Source: an uncultured Bacteroidales bacterium (GTDB lineage: Bacteria; Bacteroidota; Bacteroidia; Bacteroidales; Bacteroidaceae). From it: a DNA stretch of 64,000 bases. Position 1 is the stretch's first letter. Each line of letters begins with the position of its first letter. The stretch is taken from NCBI GenBank assembly GCA_902800305.1, contig CADCDP010000012.1, positions 17,956-81,955 on the forward strand. Direction: 5' to 3'. Below are positions 45,294 to 56,848 of this stretch, piece by piece. The position numbers and the translations under genes are program-made. The notes beneath the pieces are model-generated. The model had not been told where the DNA came from and ran no database searches. It saw only the letters and a list, made by a program, of their open reading frames with translations.

Positions 45294-45325
45294 TTTGATT
45301 CATTCAAAAAAATGGTATAAATTTG
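45294..45325 (+). promoter_or_regulatory. promoter for the GH97-SusCDEF operon
   Basis: TTTG 45294-45297, 20-nt spacer, TAAATTTG 45318-45325; start codon 20 nt downstream. The intergene (45211-45293) carries two ACGGATT words. Confidence 0.7.
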
Positions 45326-45335
45326 CAATAATTAA

Positions 45336-47519
<2,184 letters not shown>

Positions 47520-47580
47520 AACATCCGAAACATAAAACAACTAAATAATTATTAACTAATCAAAATCCTAAATCCAAAAC

Positions 47581-50500
47581 ATGAAACAGAAACTAAATCT
47601 GAGATTCTGCATGACACTCCTCATGGGAATCTTCATGTCCGTTTCAGCGTTCGCCCAAAACATCACAGTGAAGGGTCACGTAAAGGACAATTTGGGTGAA
47701 GTAGTGGGAGCCACCATTCTACAAAAAGGTACAGGCAACGGATGTACCACCGACTTGAATGGTGACTTTACGCTCAGTGTTCCTCGCGGAGCAACGCTTG
47801 TCATCTCTTTTGTGGGTTATGTGACCCAGGAAGTGACAGCTGCTCCTACGCTCAACATTTTTCTGCAGGAAGACACAAAACTGCTTAACGAGCAGATTGT
47901 CGTGGGTTACGCCAAGGTGAAGAAAGGCGACATGACAGGTGCAGTGGCTGCCATCAAGCCTGATGAAATGTCGAAAGGTGTCACGACCAGTGCGCAAGAT
48001 ATGCTTGTGGGCAAAATTGCTGGTGTCAGTGTCATCTCCGACGGTGGTACGCCTGGTGGTGGTTCCTCCATCCGCATCCGTGGCGGCTCTTCTCTTTCCG
48101 CTTCCAACGACCCACTCATCGTGATTGACGGTTTGGCCATGGATAACAACGGTGTGCAAGGTCTTGCCAACCCACTTGCGATGGTGAACCCCGAGGACAT
48201 CGAGTCTTTCTCTGTACTGAAGGATGCTTCCGCTACAGCCATCTACGGTAGCCGTGCATCGAATGGCGTGATTATCATCACCACCAAGAAAGGCAAGAAG
48301 GGTAGTGGTGTGAAGGTGACTTATAATGGTAATATTTCTATCAAATCGCCACGTAAGACCTACGACGTGCTTTCGGGGGATGAATTCCGTGCATACGCAA
48401 GAACGCTCAACTATGGTGAGGCTGCCTTAGCACAGCTCGGTACCGCCAACACCGATTGGCAGGATGAGATTTATCGCACAGTGGTTTCGACTGACCATCA
48501 GCTCTCGGTGACGGGGGCTACGAAGAACCTTCCTTATCGTGTCAGTGCGGGGTATACGAATGATAACGGCATCATCGAGACCTCCAACTATCAGCGTTTC
48601 ACGAGTAGCGTGAACCTCTCTCCAACCTTTTTAGATGACCATTTGGCATTCAATATGAATGCTAAATACATGTATGCCCGATACCGTTTTGTGAATGGTG
48701 GCGTGATAGGTACCTCTATCGACCAAGACCCCACCCAGCCCATCTATGCGGACCAGTATGCTACGGGTGGCTACTGGCAGATTACCACGGGTGACTACTC
48801 GAAGGATGGTTGGGTGGCTCCTGTCACCAACACCAACACGCCTCAGAACCCCGTGGCTCTCTATAAGAATGAGTATGGACGCGCATACGTCAACACGCTG
48901 CTCGGCAACCTCGATGTGGACTACAAGATTCATGGTTTCGAAGACCTCCGCATCCATGCCAGTGTCGGTGCTGACTATTCTGAGGGTCGTCAGTTGACGG
49001 ACATTTCTCCATATTCTTACGGAAATAACTATTATGGTTGGACTGGTGTCAGTCAGTCTTACAAGTACAACTTGCAGGGCAACATCTATGCAAACTATAC
49101 GCACAATTTTGAGGATATCCACAATATTGATGTGATGGTGGGCATGGAAGAGCAGCATTTCAATCGTAAGACTTACAACTATGGCGGTGGAAATTATTTG
49201 GGCGATGTGCTTGTGACCGACGAGAGTGCATACCATTCGCCCACCCTCCGCAGCGAGCAGGAGCATGAGTACACCAACACGCTGGTGTCTTATTTCGCCC
49301 GTTTCAACTATGGCTTGCTTGACAGGTATCTGTTGACAGCCACTCTCCGCAACGACAATTCTTCGCGTTTTGCCAAAGGAAACCGTGCAGGTTGGTTCCC
49401 CTCTGCGGCCGTTGCATGGAAAATCAACCAAGAGGATTTCTTGAAAAACGCATCATCATTGGATGAACTGAAACTCCGTTTGGGTTGGGGTGTTACAGGT
49501 CAGCAGAACATTGGCTACGATTTCTACTATCTGCCACGTTACATCGTTTCTGATCAGTATGGACAGTACGCCATAGGCAACAAGAACTACTACACCATCC
49601 GTCCTGAAATGTACAACAAAGATCTGAAATGGGAAAAGACTGTCACTTGGAATGCTGGTCTCGACTACAGTTTTTTGAATGGACGGATTGAGGGCTCGTT
49701 GGAGTATTATTATCGCAAGACATCGGATTTGATTTCGACGGTTTCCGTTGCCTCTGGTATTGGTTTTGGCAACTATAAGACGATGAACATTGGTGACTTG
49801 ACGAATCATGGTATTGAGTTCAACATCAATGCACGTCCCGTAGTCACGAAGGATTTCTCTTGGACTGTCAACTACAATGTAGGATGGAACAAAAACAAGA
49901 TTACAAAGTTGACGGGTACAGGCGGTTCGAACTTCTTCCTGACGGGAAATTCGGTGTCGGCTGGCTTGTCTAACAACGTGATGGCCAATATGGAGGGTTT
50001 TGCCTTGAACTCTTTCTATGTGTATCAGCAGGTGTACGATGAATCGGGCCGTCCGATAGAGGGCTTGTTTGTAGACCGCAATGGCGACGGCACCATCAAT
50101 GCTGACGACAAATACATCTACAAACATGCTGCTGGCGATGTGTTGATGGGCATGACCAACAAGTTCATCTGGAAGAATTGGGATTTTAGTTTCACATTCC
50201 GTGCATCGATTGGCAACTATGTGTATAACGACTTCTTGGCCAATAAGTGTAATGGTGCCAACCGTTATGCCAATGGGGCTTGGAACAACACAACCCAAGA
50301 TGCTATAGCACTTGGTTTCACAGGAAAGTCTGACTACTATATGAGTGACTATTTCGTTGAGAACGCCTCGTTTGTCCGTTGCGACAACATTACGTTGGGC
50401 TATTCGTTCAAGGGGCTTGGTGCAGCAGGTAAGTATAGTGGTGTGGGTGGACGTGTTTATGTGTTAGTCCAGAATCCGTTTGTCATCACCAACTACAAAG

Positions 50501-50598
50501 GTCTTGACCCCGAGCTTTCTGCTAACAATGCAGGAGTAGATAGAACGCTTTACCCACGTCCGATAACTTATATGCTCGGTTTGAATCTGAACTTCTGA
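47581..50598 (+). CDS. susC: SusC-like TonB-dependent outer-membrane transporter
   Basis: Outer-membrane channel that imports starch oligosaccharides with the SusD lid. Signal peptide ending SAFAQ (about 26); an N-terminal carboxypeptidase-regulatory-like domain (VKGHVKDNLGEVVGATILQK ... VSFVGY); a plug domain (GTPGGGSSIRIRGGSSLSASNDPLIVIDG) and a beta-barrel ending in aromatic LGLNLNF. 1005 residues, typical. Directly ahead of susD (47-62 nt), the obligate pair. Confidence 0.94.
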   Translation: MKQKLNLRFCMTLLMGIFMSVSAFAQNITVKGHVKDNLGEVVGATILQKGTGNGCTTDLNGDFTLSVPRGATLVISFVGYVTQEVTAAPTLNIFLQEDTKLLNEQIVVGYAKVKKGDMTGAVAAIKPDEMSKGVTTSAQDMLVGKIAGVSVISDGGTPGGGSSIRIRGGSSLSASNDPLIVIDGLAMDNNGVQGLANPLAMVNPEDIESFSVLKDASATAIYGSRASNGVIIITTKKGKKGSGVKVTYNGNISIKSPRKTYDVLSGDEFRAYARTLNYGEAALAQLGTANTDWQDEIYRTVVSTDHQLSVTGATKNLPYRVSAGYTNDNGIIETSNYQRFTSSVNLSPTFLDDHLAFNMNAKYMYARYRFVNGGVIGTSIDQDPTQPIYADQYATGGYWQITTGDYSKDGWVAPVTNTNTPQNPVALYKNEYGRAYVNTLLGNLDVDYKIHGFEDLRIHASVGADYSEGRQLTDISPYSYGNNYYGWTGVSQSYKYNLQGNIYANYTHNFEDIHNIDVMVGMEEQHFNRKTYNYGGGNYLGDVLVTDESAYHSPTLRSEQEHEYTNTLVSYFARFNYGLLDRYLLTATLRNDNSSRFAKGNRAGWFPSAAVAWKINQEDFLKNASSLDELKLRLGWGVTGQQNIGYDFYYLPRYIVSDQYGQYAIGNKNYYTIRPEMYNKDLKWEKTVTWNAGLDYSFLNGRIEGSLEYYYRKTSDLISTVSVASGIGFGNYKTMNIGDLTNHGIEFNINARPVVTKDFSWTVNYNVGWNKNKITKLTGTGGSNFFLTGNSVSAGLSNNVMANMEGFALNSFYVYQQVYDESGRPIEGLFVDRNGDGTINADDKYIYKHAAGDVLMGMTNKFIWKNWDFSFTFRASIGNYVYNDFLANKCNGANRYANGAWNNTTQDAIALGFTGKSDYYMSDYFVENASFVRCDNITLGYSFKGLGAAGKYSGVGGRVYVLVQNPFVITNYKGLDPELSANNAGVDRTLYPRPITYMLGLNLNF

Positions 50599-50660
50599 AA
50601 AGGGCGTTAAGTGGAAAATTATAATTGGAAAATGTAACATAAAAAATGATAAGGAACAAT

Positions 50661-52280
50661 ATGAAACTGAATATTTTCAAAAAGATGGCACCCGTGGCAC
50701 TTGCGGCACTTGTTGGTTTCGGTTCTACCGCTTGTATGAACGATCTCGACCAGAGCATCAAAGACCCTCAGACAAACACAGAACTGGATGTCACAGGGCT
50801 TTTGGCCAAGGTCTATGGCTCGTTGGTGCTGACCGGTCAGGCAGGTGGTGCAGGCAATGCCGACATGAGTCAGTTTGATGAGGGTAACTCTTCTTTCTAT
50901 CGCCGTGTGTTTGAAGGCAATGAACTTTGTTCAGACGAGTGTATTTGGACATGGCAGGGTGATACGGGCATCCCCGAACTCACCAATATCTCATGGAACT
51001 CTTCTCATGGGTACAATGAATTGGCCTACTATCGCTTCATGTACAATGTAACGCTGTGCAACTTTTATCTTGAAGAGACGGCGGGCTCTAACGACCCTCA
51101 AGTGTTGCAGAACCGTGCTGAAGTCCGTTTCATGCGTGCGCTCTATAATTACTACTTCATGGACTTCTATGGCAAGGCCCCTTATAAGACGGTGGTTGAC
51201 GAGACCCTCCCTGTTGAGAAATCAAGACGTGAAATGTTTGACATCGTTGTTGCGGAACTGGAGGACATCATCAATGGCACTTCGGGTGAGAAATTGCTTG
51301 AGTATGCTGGCGAGGATGTGAACTACGGCCGTGCTGACCAACAGGCTGCCAAGATGCTGTTGGCTCGCCTCTACCTCAATGCTGGAGTTTATACTGGCAC
51401 TCCACAGTGGCAGAAAGCGTATGACTATGCTACAGAAGTCATCAACTCAGGGTATTATCACCTCAACACAACAGAGTTGAATGGTTATACGGCTTACGAA
51501 CAGCTCTTTATGGGCGATAATGGTGAGAATCCTAATGCACGTCAAGAAATTATTTTCCCGATTCGTTGCGATGGGGCATCCTCTCGTTCTTACGGCGGTT
51601 CTGTTTACACGATCGCTTCCACCACAGGTAATGGTACACCAGACCAAGGCTTACCAAGCTCTATTTGGACATGTAACCGTGCCCGCGAGGCAATTGTGCT
51701 TAAGTTCTTCGGTACTTCGGCAGATGCTCCTGTGGGTGCCGACATGCCTACGGTTCGTGCTGCGGCTGGTGACGATCGCGCCATGTTCTTCAGCGGTGGC
51801 GACCGTACGTTTGAGACATCAGAGAAAATGACTTTCACAAGTGGTTTCGCTATCTTGAAGTGGAATAACACTCGTGCGCAAGGTGGCACTCCTTCTGACG
51901 TGACTTTCTCCGACACCGACATCCCGTTCTTCCGTTTGGCAGAAGCTTATCTCACCCGTGCAGAAGCCAGTTTCCGTTTAGGCAATACCGACGATGCCAA
52001 GGCTGACATCAATGTGCTCCGCAGTCGTGCCCATGCCACTCCCCTTGGGAACGTGAATCTTCGGACGATTGTGGACGAGTGGGGGCGTGAGTTCTTCTTT
52101 GAAGGTCGTCGTCGCAGCGACCTCATCCGTTTCGGCCTCTTCACTTCTTCAGAATATTGTTGGGACTGGAAGGGCGGTTCTTATGAAGGTATGGGCGTTG
52201 ACAATAAGTTCAACCTCTACCCAATACCCGCTGCAGAGATTGCTTCAAACGAGAATATGCATCAGAATCCAGGCTATTAA
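50661..52280 (+). CDS. susD: SusD-like starch-binding lipoprotein
   Basis: Surface lipoprotein lid over SusC that binds glycan. Lipobox ends at Cys25 (GSTAC) followed by MNDLD, acidic residues as in Bacteroidota lipoprotein export signals. The helical SusD fold has characteristic words: LCNFYLEETAG, VRFMRALYNYYFMDFYG, QAAKMLLARLYLNAGVY, and near the end FFRLAEAYLTRAEA and FEGRRRSDLIRFG. I prefer ATG 50661 (AAGGA five nt before) over 50646. About 539 residues. Confidence 0.93.
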   Translation: MKLNIFKKMAPVALAALVGFGSTACMNDLDQSIKDPQTNTELDVTGLLAKVYGSLVLTGQAGGAGNADMSQFDEGNSSFYRRVFEGNELCSDECIWTWQGDTGIPELTNISWNSSHGYNELAYYRFMYNVTLCNFYLEETAGSNDPQVLQNRAEVRFMRALYNYYFMDFYGKAPYKTVVDETLPVEKSRREMFDIVVAELEDIINGTSGEKLLEYAGEDVNYGRADQQAAKMLLARLYLNAGVYTGTPQWQKAYDYATEVINSGYYHLNTTELNGYTAYEQLFMGDNGENPNARQEIIFPIRCDGASSRSYGGSVYTIASTTGNGTPDQGLPSSIWTCNRAREAIVLKFFGTSADAPVGADMPTVRAAAGDDRAMFFSGGDRTFETSEKMTFTSGFAILKWNNTRAQGGTPSDVTFSDTDIPFFRLAEAYLTRAEASFRLGNTDDAKADINVLRSRAHATPLGNVNLRTIVDEWGREFFFEGRRRSDLIRFGLFTSSEYCWDWKGGSYEGMGVDNKFNLYPIPAAEIASNENMHQNPGY

Positions 52281-52298
52281 TCAAAAACGTGAAAATTT

Positions 52299-53510
52299 AT
52301 GAAAAAGATATTTAATTCCATCTTGTTAGCAGGGGTTGTCCTCGCTTTCACGGCAAGCTGTGATTCCGACCGCGACAACAACCCTACCCTCATCAGCAGT
52401 CCAGGGGCGATTGTGCTCAACACCCCTGCTTATTCGGCAGAGAATGTTGACCTCTACAATTCTGAGAGTCTCAATCTTACATGGTCACAACCTCAACTTA
52501 CAACATCCAATGCACCTATGGTGATGTCTTATCAAGTGGCTGTGGCAACTTCTTCTACGTTTTCGGTGGCATACGATGCTGCGGCAGATGACAATTCTGG
52601 TGCTGACTACACGCTGCTCCCTACCGTCTATCATAACTGTTTTGCAGCAGTGAGTGCAGAAGACATCAACCGTGCCATTGAAGAATTGAACGGATGGACT
52701 TCTGCCGATGTGCCATCGACTACAACGGTCTATTTTAAGGTCTTTGGAGATGTGAAGGACTCCGATGGTGGAGTACACTCCTCTGCTCAGTCCAACGTTG
52801 TTGCGGCACAGGTCGTTCCTTATTATATTGAGCTTTCAGCCGCCGACCCGGAAATCTGGTATCTCACGGGTTCATGTGTCGGTGATGGTTCATGGGGGGC
52901 AGATGTTCCTACAGGATGTCTCCCGATGCAGACCGACTTGGCTGAAGTCTATGATGCCAAGACTGGACAGGGTAATATCTACTGGGTTGGCTACCTCACA
53001 TCTGCTGGTTTCAAACTCAGGGGTGCTACCGATGATGGTTGGGCTTCGCAATGGGGACAGGGGGATGCCTTTGGCTCATTTGTGAAGAACGATGGTGGTT
53101 CTGCCAACATTTCCGTTCCTGTCGATGGTATCTACAAAGTGACGCTCAACACAGCTACAGACAAATTGACGGTTGAAGAGTATGGTGAGACTCCCAAAGT
53201 ATTCTCTGGCATGGAAATCTCAGGGTCTATCAACGATTGGGGAGATACCGACATGTCTCCAGTACACACTTATGCTGGTGCGGAGAACCATGAATGGTAT
53301 TTGGAAATCGCACTCAACGAGGGCGACGAAGTGAAGTTCAAAGAGCCTGGTTCGTGGGATTACAACCGTGGCAGCAGTCCTATCCAATACGCAGGTGGCT
53401 TCTATGGCTACGGAGAGCAGGGTGGTGCCAACATCATTGTTCCGGCAAGCGGCACATACATGATCGTGTTCAACGACATCACAGGTTTCTATCGTTTCAT
53501 CTTAAAATAA
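52299..53510 (+). CDS. susE: SusE-like outer-membrane starch-binding lipoprotein
   Basis: Lipobox Cys21 (FTASC) followed by DSDRD, an acidic surface-export signal. About residues 30-165 are an N-terminal Ig-like (SusE-type) domain (LNTPAYSAENVDLYNSESLNLTW); then two starch-binding-type modules, the second starting SGMEISGSINDWGDTDMSP and ending IVFNDITGFYRFIL. 403 residues. Role: non-catalytic starch capture at the surface. Lies 18 nt after susD and four nt before the susF-like gene. SusE and SusF divide by position and size only. Confidence 0.83.
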   Translation: MKKIFNSILLAGVVLAFTASCDSDRDNNPTLISSPGAIVLNTPAYSAENVDLYNSESLNLTWSQPQLTTSNAPMVMSYQVAVATSSTFSVAYDAAADDNSGADYTLLPTVYHNCFAAVSAEDINRAIEELNGWTSADVPSTTTVYFKVFGDVKDSDGGVHSSAQSNVVAAQVVPYYIELSAADPEIWYLTGSCVGDGSWGADVPTGCLPMQTDLAEVYDAKTGQGNIYWVGYLTSAGFKLRGATDDGWASQWGQGDAFGSFVKNDGGSANISVPVDGIYKVTLNTATDKLTVEEYGETPKVFSGMEISGSINDWGDTDMSPVHTYAGAENHEWYLEIALNEGDEVKFKEPGSWDYNRGSSPIQYAGGFYGYGEQGGANIIVPASGTYMIVFNDITGFYRFILK

Positions 53511-53514
53511 TTGA

Positions 53515-54936
53515 ATGACTATGTTAAAGAAAATATGCATGGGTCTTTCCGTTCTCCTCCTGGCATCGGCTTGTACTGATGACTATGTGGAATGGGCTAC
53601 CCCACAATCAAATTCGGAAACTGCAAAAACTGTAGGTTTCATCATCTCACCTGTCGAGGCTATCGACCTCGCCGCAGACTCGCTTGAGTACATTCAGATT
53701 TTCGTGCCTCAGATTCAGGCAGAAGAAGGTTCGACTGTCCTGTATGATGTGACCGTGACAAAAGAGGATGGTACAGCCCCCGTACTCATATCAGCTGATA
53801 AGAACGGCTATGTTTCAAAAGATGACGTTCAGGAAATCGTTACATCTTACTACGGCAAACGCCCAGTGCCTCGCACGCTCAATCTCGATGTGGCGGCTCT
53901 CGTCACGAAAAATGGACAGACAGTCAGAAAGCAGGTCGCACCCATCACACTGCAGGTCACTCCTGTTGCTCCGTTCATTTCTTCGGGGTATTACCTTGTT
54001 GGCGACATGGTGGGTTGGGATGGTGAAGGTGCCGTGAAAAATCCATTCATCCATTCATTGGCAGACGTGTACGACGACCCTGTGTTCTCGATTGTCTTTA
54101 CCACAACAGCCGACAATCAGTATTGGAAAATCATTCCACAAGAAAATGTTGACGCTGGCAACATCTGGCTTGATGGTGTTGTGGGTGTGGAGGTCGATGG
54201 CGATGACAGCGCAGAAGGCCGTCTCATCAATGTTGATGCCAAAGCTGGTAAGATTCCGACAGAAGGAACTTATCGCATGACTATCAACATGATGGACTAC
54301 ACTTACACCATCACCGCCGTTCCAAGCATTTACTTCGTGACAGGTTCACCCAACAGCTGGACTTCTGACAACATCAGTGCATTCCTGCCCAACAGCGATG
54401 GCACCCAAGAGTTTACGACTTATTGGACGGGTGCATGGGACCTCAAAGCATGGGGTAGCGACGATGTGGGTAATTGGGACAAAGCCATTGGTTCTGCTAT
54501 CGATGGCGATGGTTCACCATCAGGCTCTCTCGTCACCTCCAATGCACAAGCTTTCCAATCCCCAGAGGCGGGCTTCTACACACTCTCTGTGGATTTCAAG
54601 GCTCTCACCTATCAGTGGATTAGGCTCGACAATCAGTCTCCGTCCACCTACAACCAGATTTCTCTTTCTGGCGACCTGAACGGTTGGGGTGACACCGACA
54701 TGACCCAGGTGGGCACATCTCACAACTGGTATATTCACGATGTGGCAATCACAGGCAGTTCCATCAAGTTCAAAGCCAACCACGATTGGGCGGTGAACTG
54801 GGGTGCTGGGCTCAACATTGCAGACCAGGCATTCGGTTCCGGCACTCAAGATGGTCCGAACATCACCATCGAAGAAGGTACGTATGATGTGTATTTCTGT
54901 GATATAACAGGTAAGTTCCTGTTCATCAAGAAATAA
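53515..54936 (+). CDS. susF: SusF-like outer-membrane starch-binding lipoprotein
   Basis: Lipobox Cys20 (LASAC) followed by TDDY. N-terminal Ig-like domain, then three starch-binding-type modules: YYLVGDMVGWDGEGAV (about 162), YFVTGSPNSWTSDNISA (about 274) and QISLSGDLNGWGDTDMTQV (about 382), the last close in sequence to the C-terminal module of the SusE-like protein. 473 residues. ATG 53521 is an alternative start. A hairpin terminator follows, so it may be the normal end of the main transcript. Confidence 0.83.
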   Translation: MTMLKKICMGLSVLLLASACTDDYVEWATPQSNSETAKTVGFIISPVEAIDLAADSLEYIQIFVPQIQAEEGSTVLYDVTVTKEDGTAPVLISADKNGYVSKDDVQEIVTSYYGKRPVPRTLNLDVAALVTKNGQTVRKQVAPITLQVTPVAPFISSGYYLVGDMVGWDGEGAVKNPFIHSLADVYDDPVFSIVFTTTADNQYWKIIPQENVDAGNIWLDGVVGVEVDGDDSAEGRLINVDAKAGKIPTEGTYRMTINMMDYTYTITAVPSIYFVTGSPNSWTSDNISAFLPNSDGTQEFTTYWTGAWDLKAWGSDDVGNWDKAIGSAIDGDGSPSGSLVTSNAQAFQSPEAGFYTLSVDFKALTYQWIRLDNQSPSTYNQISLSGDLNGWGDTDMTQVGTSHNWYIHDVAITGSSIKFKANHDWAVNWGAGLNIADQAFGSGTQDGPNITIEEGTYDVYFCDITGKFLFIKK

Positions 54937-54952
54937 TATTGAATAACAAAAC

Positions 54953-54984
54953 GGGGGGCGCGCAGTCTCTGCTCGCCCCTTTTT
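54953..54984 (+). terminator. hairpin between susF-like and amylase genes
   Basis: GGGGCG (54955-54960) with CGCCCC (54974-54979), plus an inner GCAG/CTGC, loop TCT, then T5. It probably lets only part of the transcripts pass into the amylase and MFS genes. Confidence 0.75.
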
Positions 54985-54996
54985 CAATCCTCACGT

Positions 54997-56796
54997 ATGA
55001 AAAAAATATTGACATCTCTATTTCTCGCCTCGACGCTTCTGACAGGGTCGGCACAAGGTTGGCCAGCCAGTTATGGGGGGGTGATGCTTCAAGGGTTCTA
55101 TTGGGACAGCTTCATCGACACAAAGTGGTCAAAGCTGGAGAGTCAGGCAGATGAACTGGCGCACTATTTCGACCTGATATGGATACCCAATTCGGGCTAC
55201 TGTGCCGATTACAACAACATGGGGTACATGCCACTCTACTACTTCAATCAGAATTCCACCTTTGGTACAGAGGCAGAACTGCGCAGCATGATAGCCACTT
55301 TCAAGGAAAAAGGGCTGGGCACCGTGGCTGACGTGGTTATCAACCACCACAACACCATCGGCTGGTTCTCCTTCCCCACCGAGACCTACAATGGCGTGAC
55401 CTATCAGCTGCAAAGCACCGACATCTGCAAAAACGACGATGGGGGAGCTACCCTCGCCCAAGCAAACAAGGAAGGTGTATCGCTTTCAGCCAACAACGAC
55501 ACAGGAGAAGGATGGGACGGATGCCGTGACCTCGACCACCAATCCGACAATGTCAACAAGATCGTCAAGGCCTATCTCCACTTCCTGCTCAACGACCTTG
55601 GCTACACAGGCTTCCGCTACGACATGGTGAAGGGCTACAGTGCTTCCTGCACTGCCGACTACAACACCACCTCCAAGCCCACCTTTTCAGTGGGAGAGTG
55701 CTGGGACAATTCGACCACCATCAAGAACTGGGTGAACGGCACCAAGGTCAGCGGCGTGCCAACATCCTCCGCCTTCGACTTCCAGTTCCGATACCGTGTG
55801 CGCGATGCCATCAACACCTCTGATTGGCGCAAATTGGCCGACAACACCGACGACGCTGCAGGTCGTCCGTTAGCCTACGACAGCAACTATCGTCAGTTTG
55901 CCGTCACCTTCGTCGAGAATCACGACACCGAGCGTCGCGCCAATGCCGAGCAAGACCCCCTCAAGAAGGACACACTCGCAGCCAACGCTTACCTCTTGGC
56001 CATGCCTGGCACACCATGCGTCTTCTACAAGCACTGGAAAACATGCCGACGCGACATCAAACTGATGATCGAAGCACGCAAACTGGTGGGCATCCACAAT
56101 CAGAGCACCTTCGAGCAGCAGCAAAGCACCAACCTCTTCCATGCCACGAAAGTCAACGGCACACGAGGCTCACTCATCGTGGCAGTAGGGAAAAACACCT
56201 CCATCTACACGCCACCCTCCGGCTACACAGAAGTGCTGTCAGGCCAAGGCTATCGCTATTTTGTATCCACAGCCCTTGCCTCCCAATGGAACGCCATCGA
56301 ACGTCGTGTCAACGCAGAGGAAGAACAGCACAATCAGTTCACACCTTACACTGCCACCGTCTATCTCAAAGCCGATTTCACCCCCGTCTATTTCTACATC
56401 TGGGACAGCAACAACAACACCCAACTCAATGGCAACTGGCCCGGCAAGCAGCCCTCCACAACGACCATCAACGGAGAGACCTGGCACTGCCAGACGGTCA
56501 ACATCACCTCCCCCGACTACTACTTCAACATCATCTTCAATCAGGGCAGTGGCAAACCACAGACCGACAACATCGAGGGCATCATCACCGACCGCTACTA
56601 CACCGCCACCCTCTCAGGCGGCAAAGTGCAATACACCGATGTGACCGCCACCGTCGCCATCAGCAGCCCCACAGCCCCCCACGGGCATAACCATTCCGAG
56701 CGAGCCGCCATCTACGATTTGATGGGACGAAAGATTGTGGCTCCTCATCAAGGACAAATATACATTCAGAACGGAAAGAAATTTATTCAACAGTAA
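54997..56796 (+). CDS. secreted GH13 alpha-amylase with starch-binding module
   Basis: Signal peptide ends near TGSAQ (about 20). TIM barrel opens with GGVMLQGFYWDSF and has VADVVINHH; nucleophile Asp209 in GFRYDMVKGY, acid/base Glu234 in VGECWD, Asp310 in VENHDTERR. These words are of the plant/archaeal-like amylase branch rather than SusG. At about 465-540 a CBM26-like starch-binding module (FYIWDSNNN ... NGNWPG); the C-terminus YDLMGRKIVAPHQGQIYIQN resembles Prevotella secretion tails. 599 residues. No lipobox, so periplasmic or released. Takes the place of SusG in this locus. Confidence 0.88.
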   Translation: MKKILTSLFLASTLLTGSAQGWPASYGGVMLQGFYWDSFIDTKWSKLESQADELAHYFDLIWIPNSGYCADYNNMGYMPLYYFNQNSTFGTEAELRSMIATFKEKGLGTVADVVINHHNTIGWFSFPTETYNGVTYQLQSTDICKNDDGGATLAQANKEGVSLSANNDTGEGWDGCRDLDHQSDNVNKIVKAYLHFLLNDLGYTGFRYDMVKGYSASCTADYNTTSKPTFSVGECWDNSTTIKNWVNGTKVSGVPTSSAFDFQFRYRVRDAINTSDWRKLADNTDDAAGRPLAYDSNYRQFAVTFVENHDTERRANAEQDPLKKDTLAANAYLLAMPGTPCVFYKHWKTCRRDIKLMIEARKLVGIHNQSTFEQQQSTNLFHATKVNGTRGSLIVAVGKNTSIYTPPSGYTEVLSGQGYRYFVSTALASQWNAIERRVNAEEEQHNQFTPYTATVYLKADFTPVYFYIWDSNNNTQLNGNWPGKQPSTTTINGETWHCQTVNITSPDYYFNIIFNQGSGKPQTDNIEGIITDRYYTATLSGGKVQYTDVTATVAISSPTAPHGHNHSERAAIYDLMGRKIVAPHQGQIYIQNGKKFIQQ

Positions 56797-56797
56797 A

Positions 56798-56843
56798 GGC
56801 CATCCCCCCATCCGAATGGCCTCCCCCTTCGGGGGGTGGGGGG
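56798..56843. repeat. GC-rich palindromic repeat before the MFS gene
   Basis: GGCCAT (56798-56803) with ATGGCC (56816-56821) and a C-rich/G-rich pair (CCCCCCATCC with GGGGGGTGGGGGG). The part 56816-56842 is a near copy of the word inside the beta-propeller gene at 28591-28616. It lies just upstream of the MFS start and could also act on translation. Confidence 0.65.
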
Positions 56844-56848
56844 CTTAT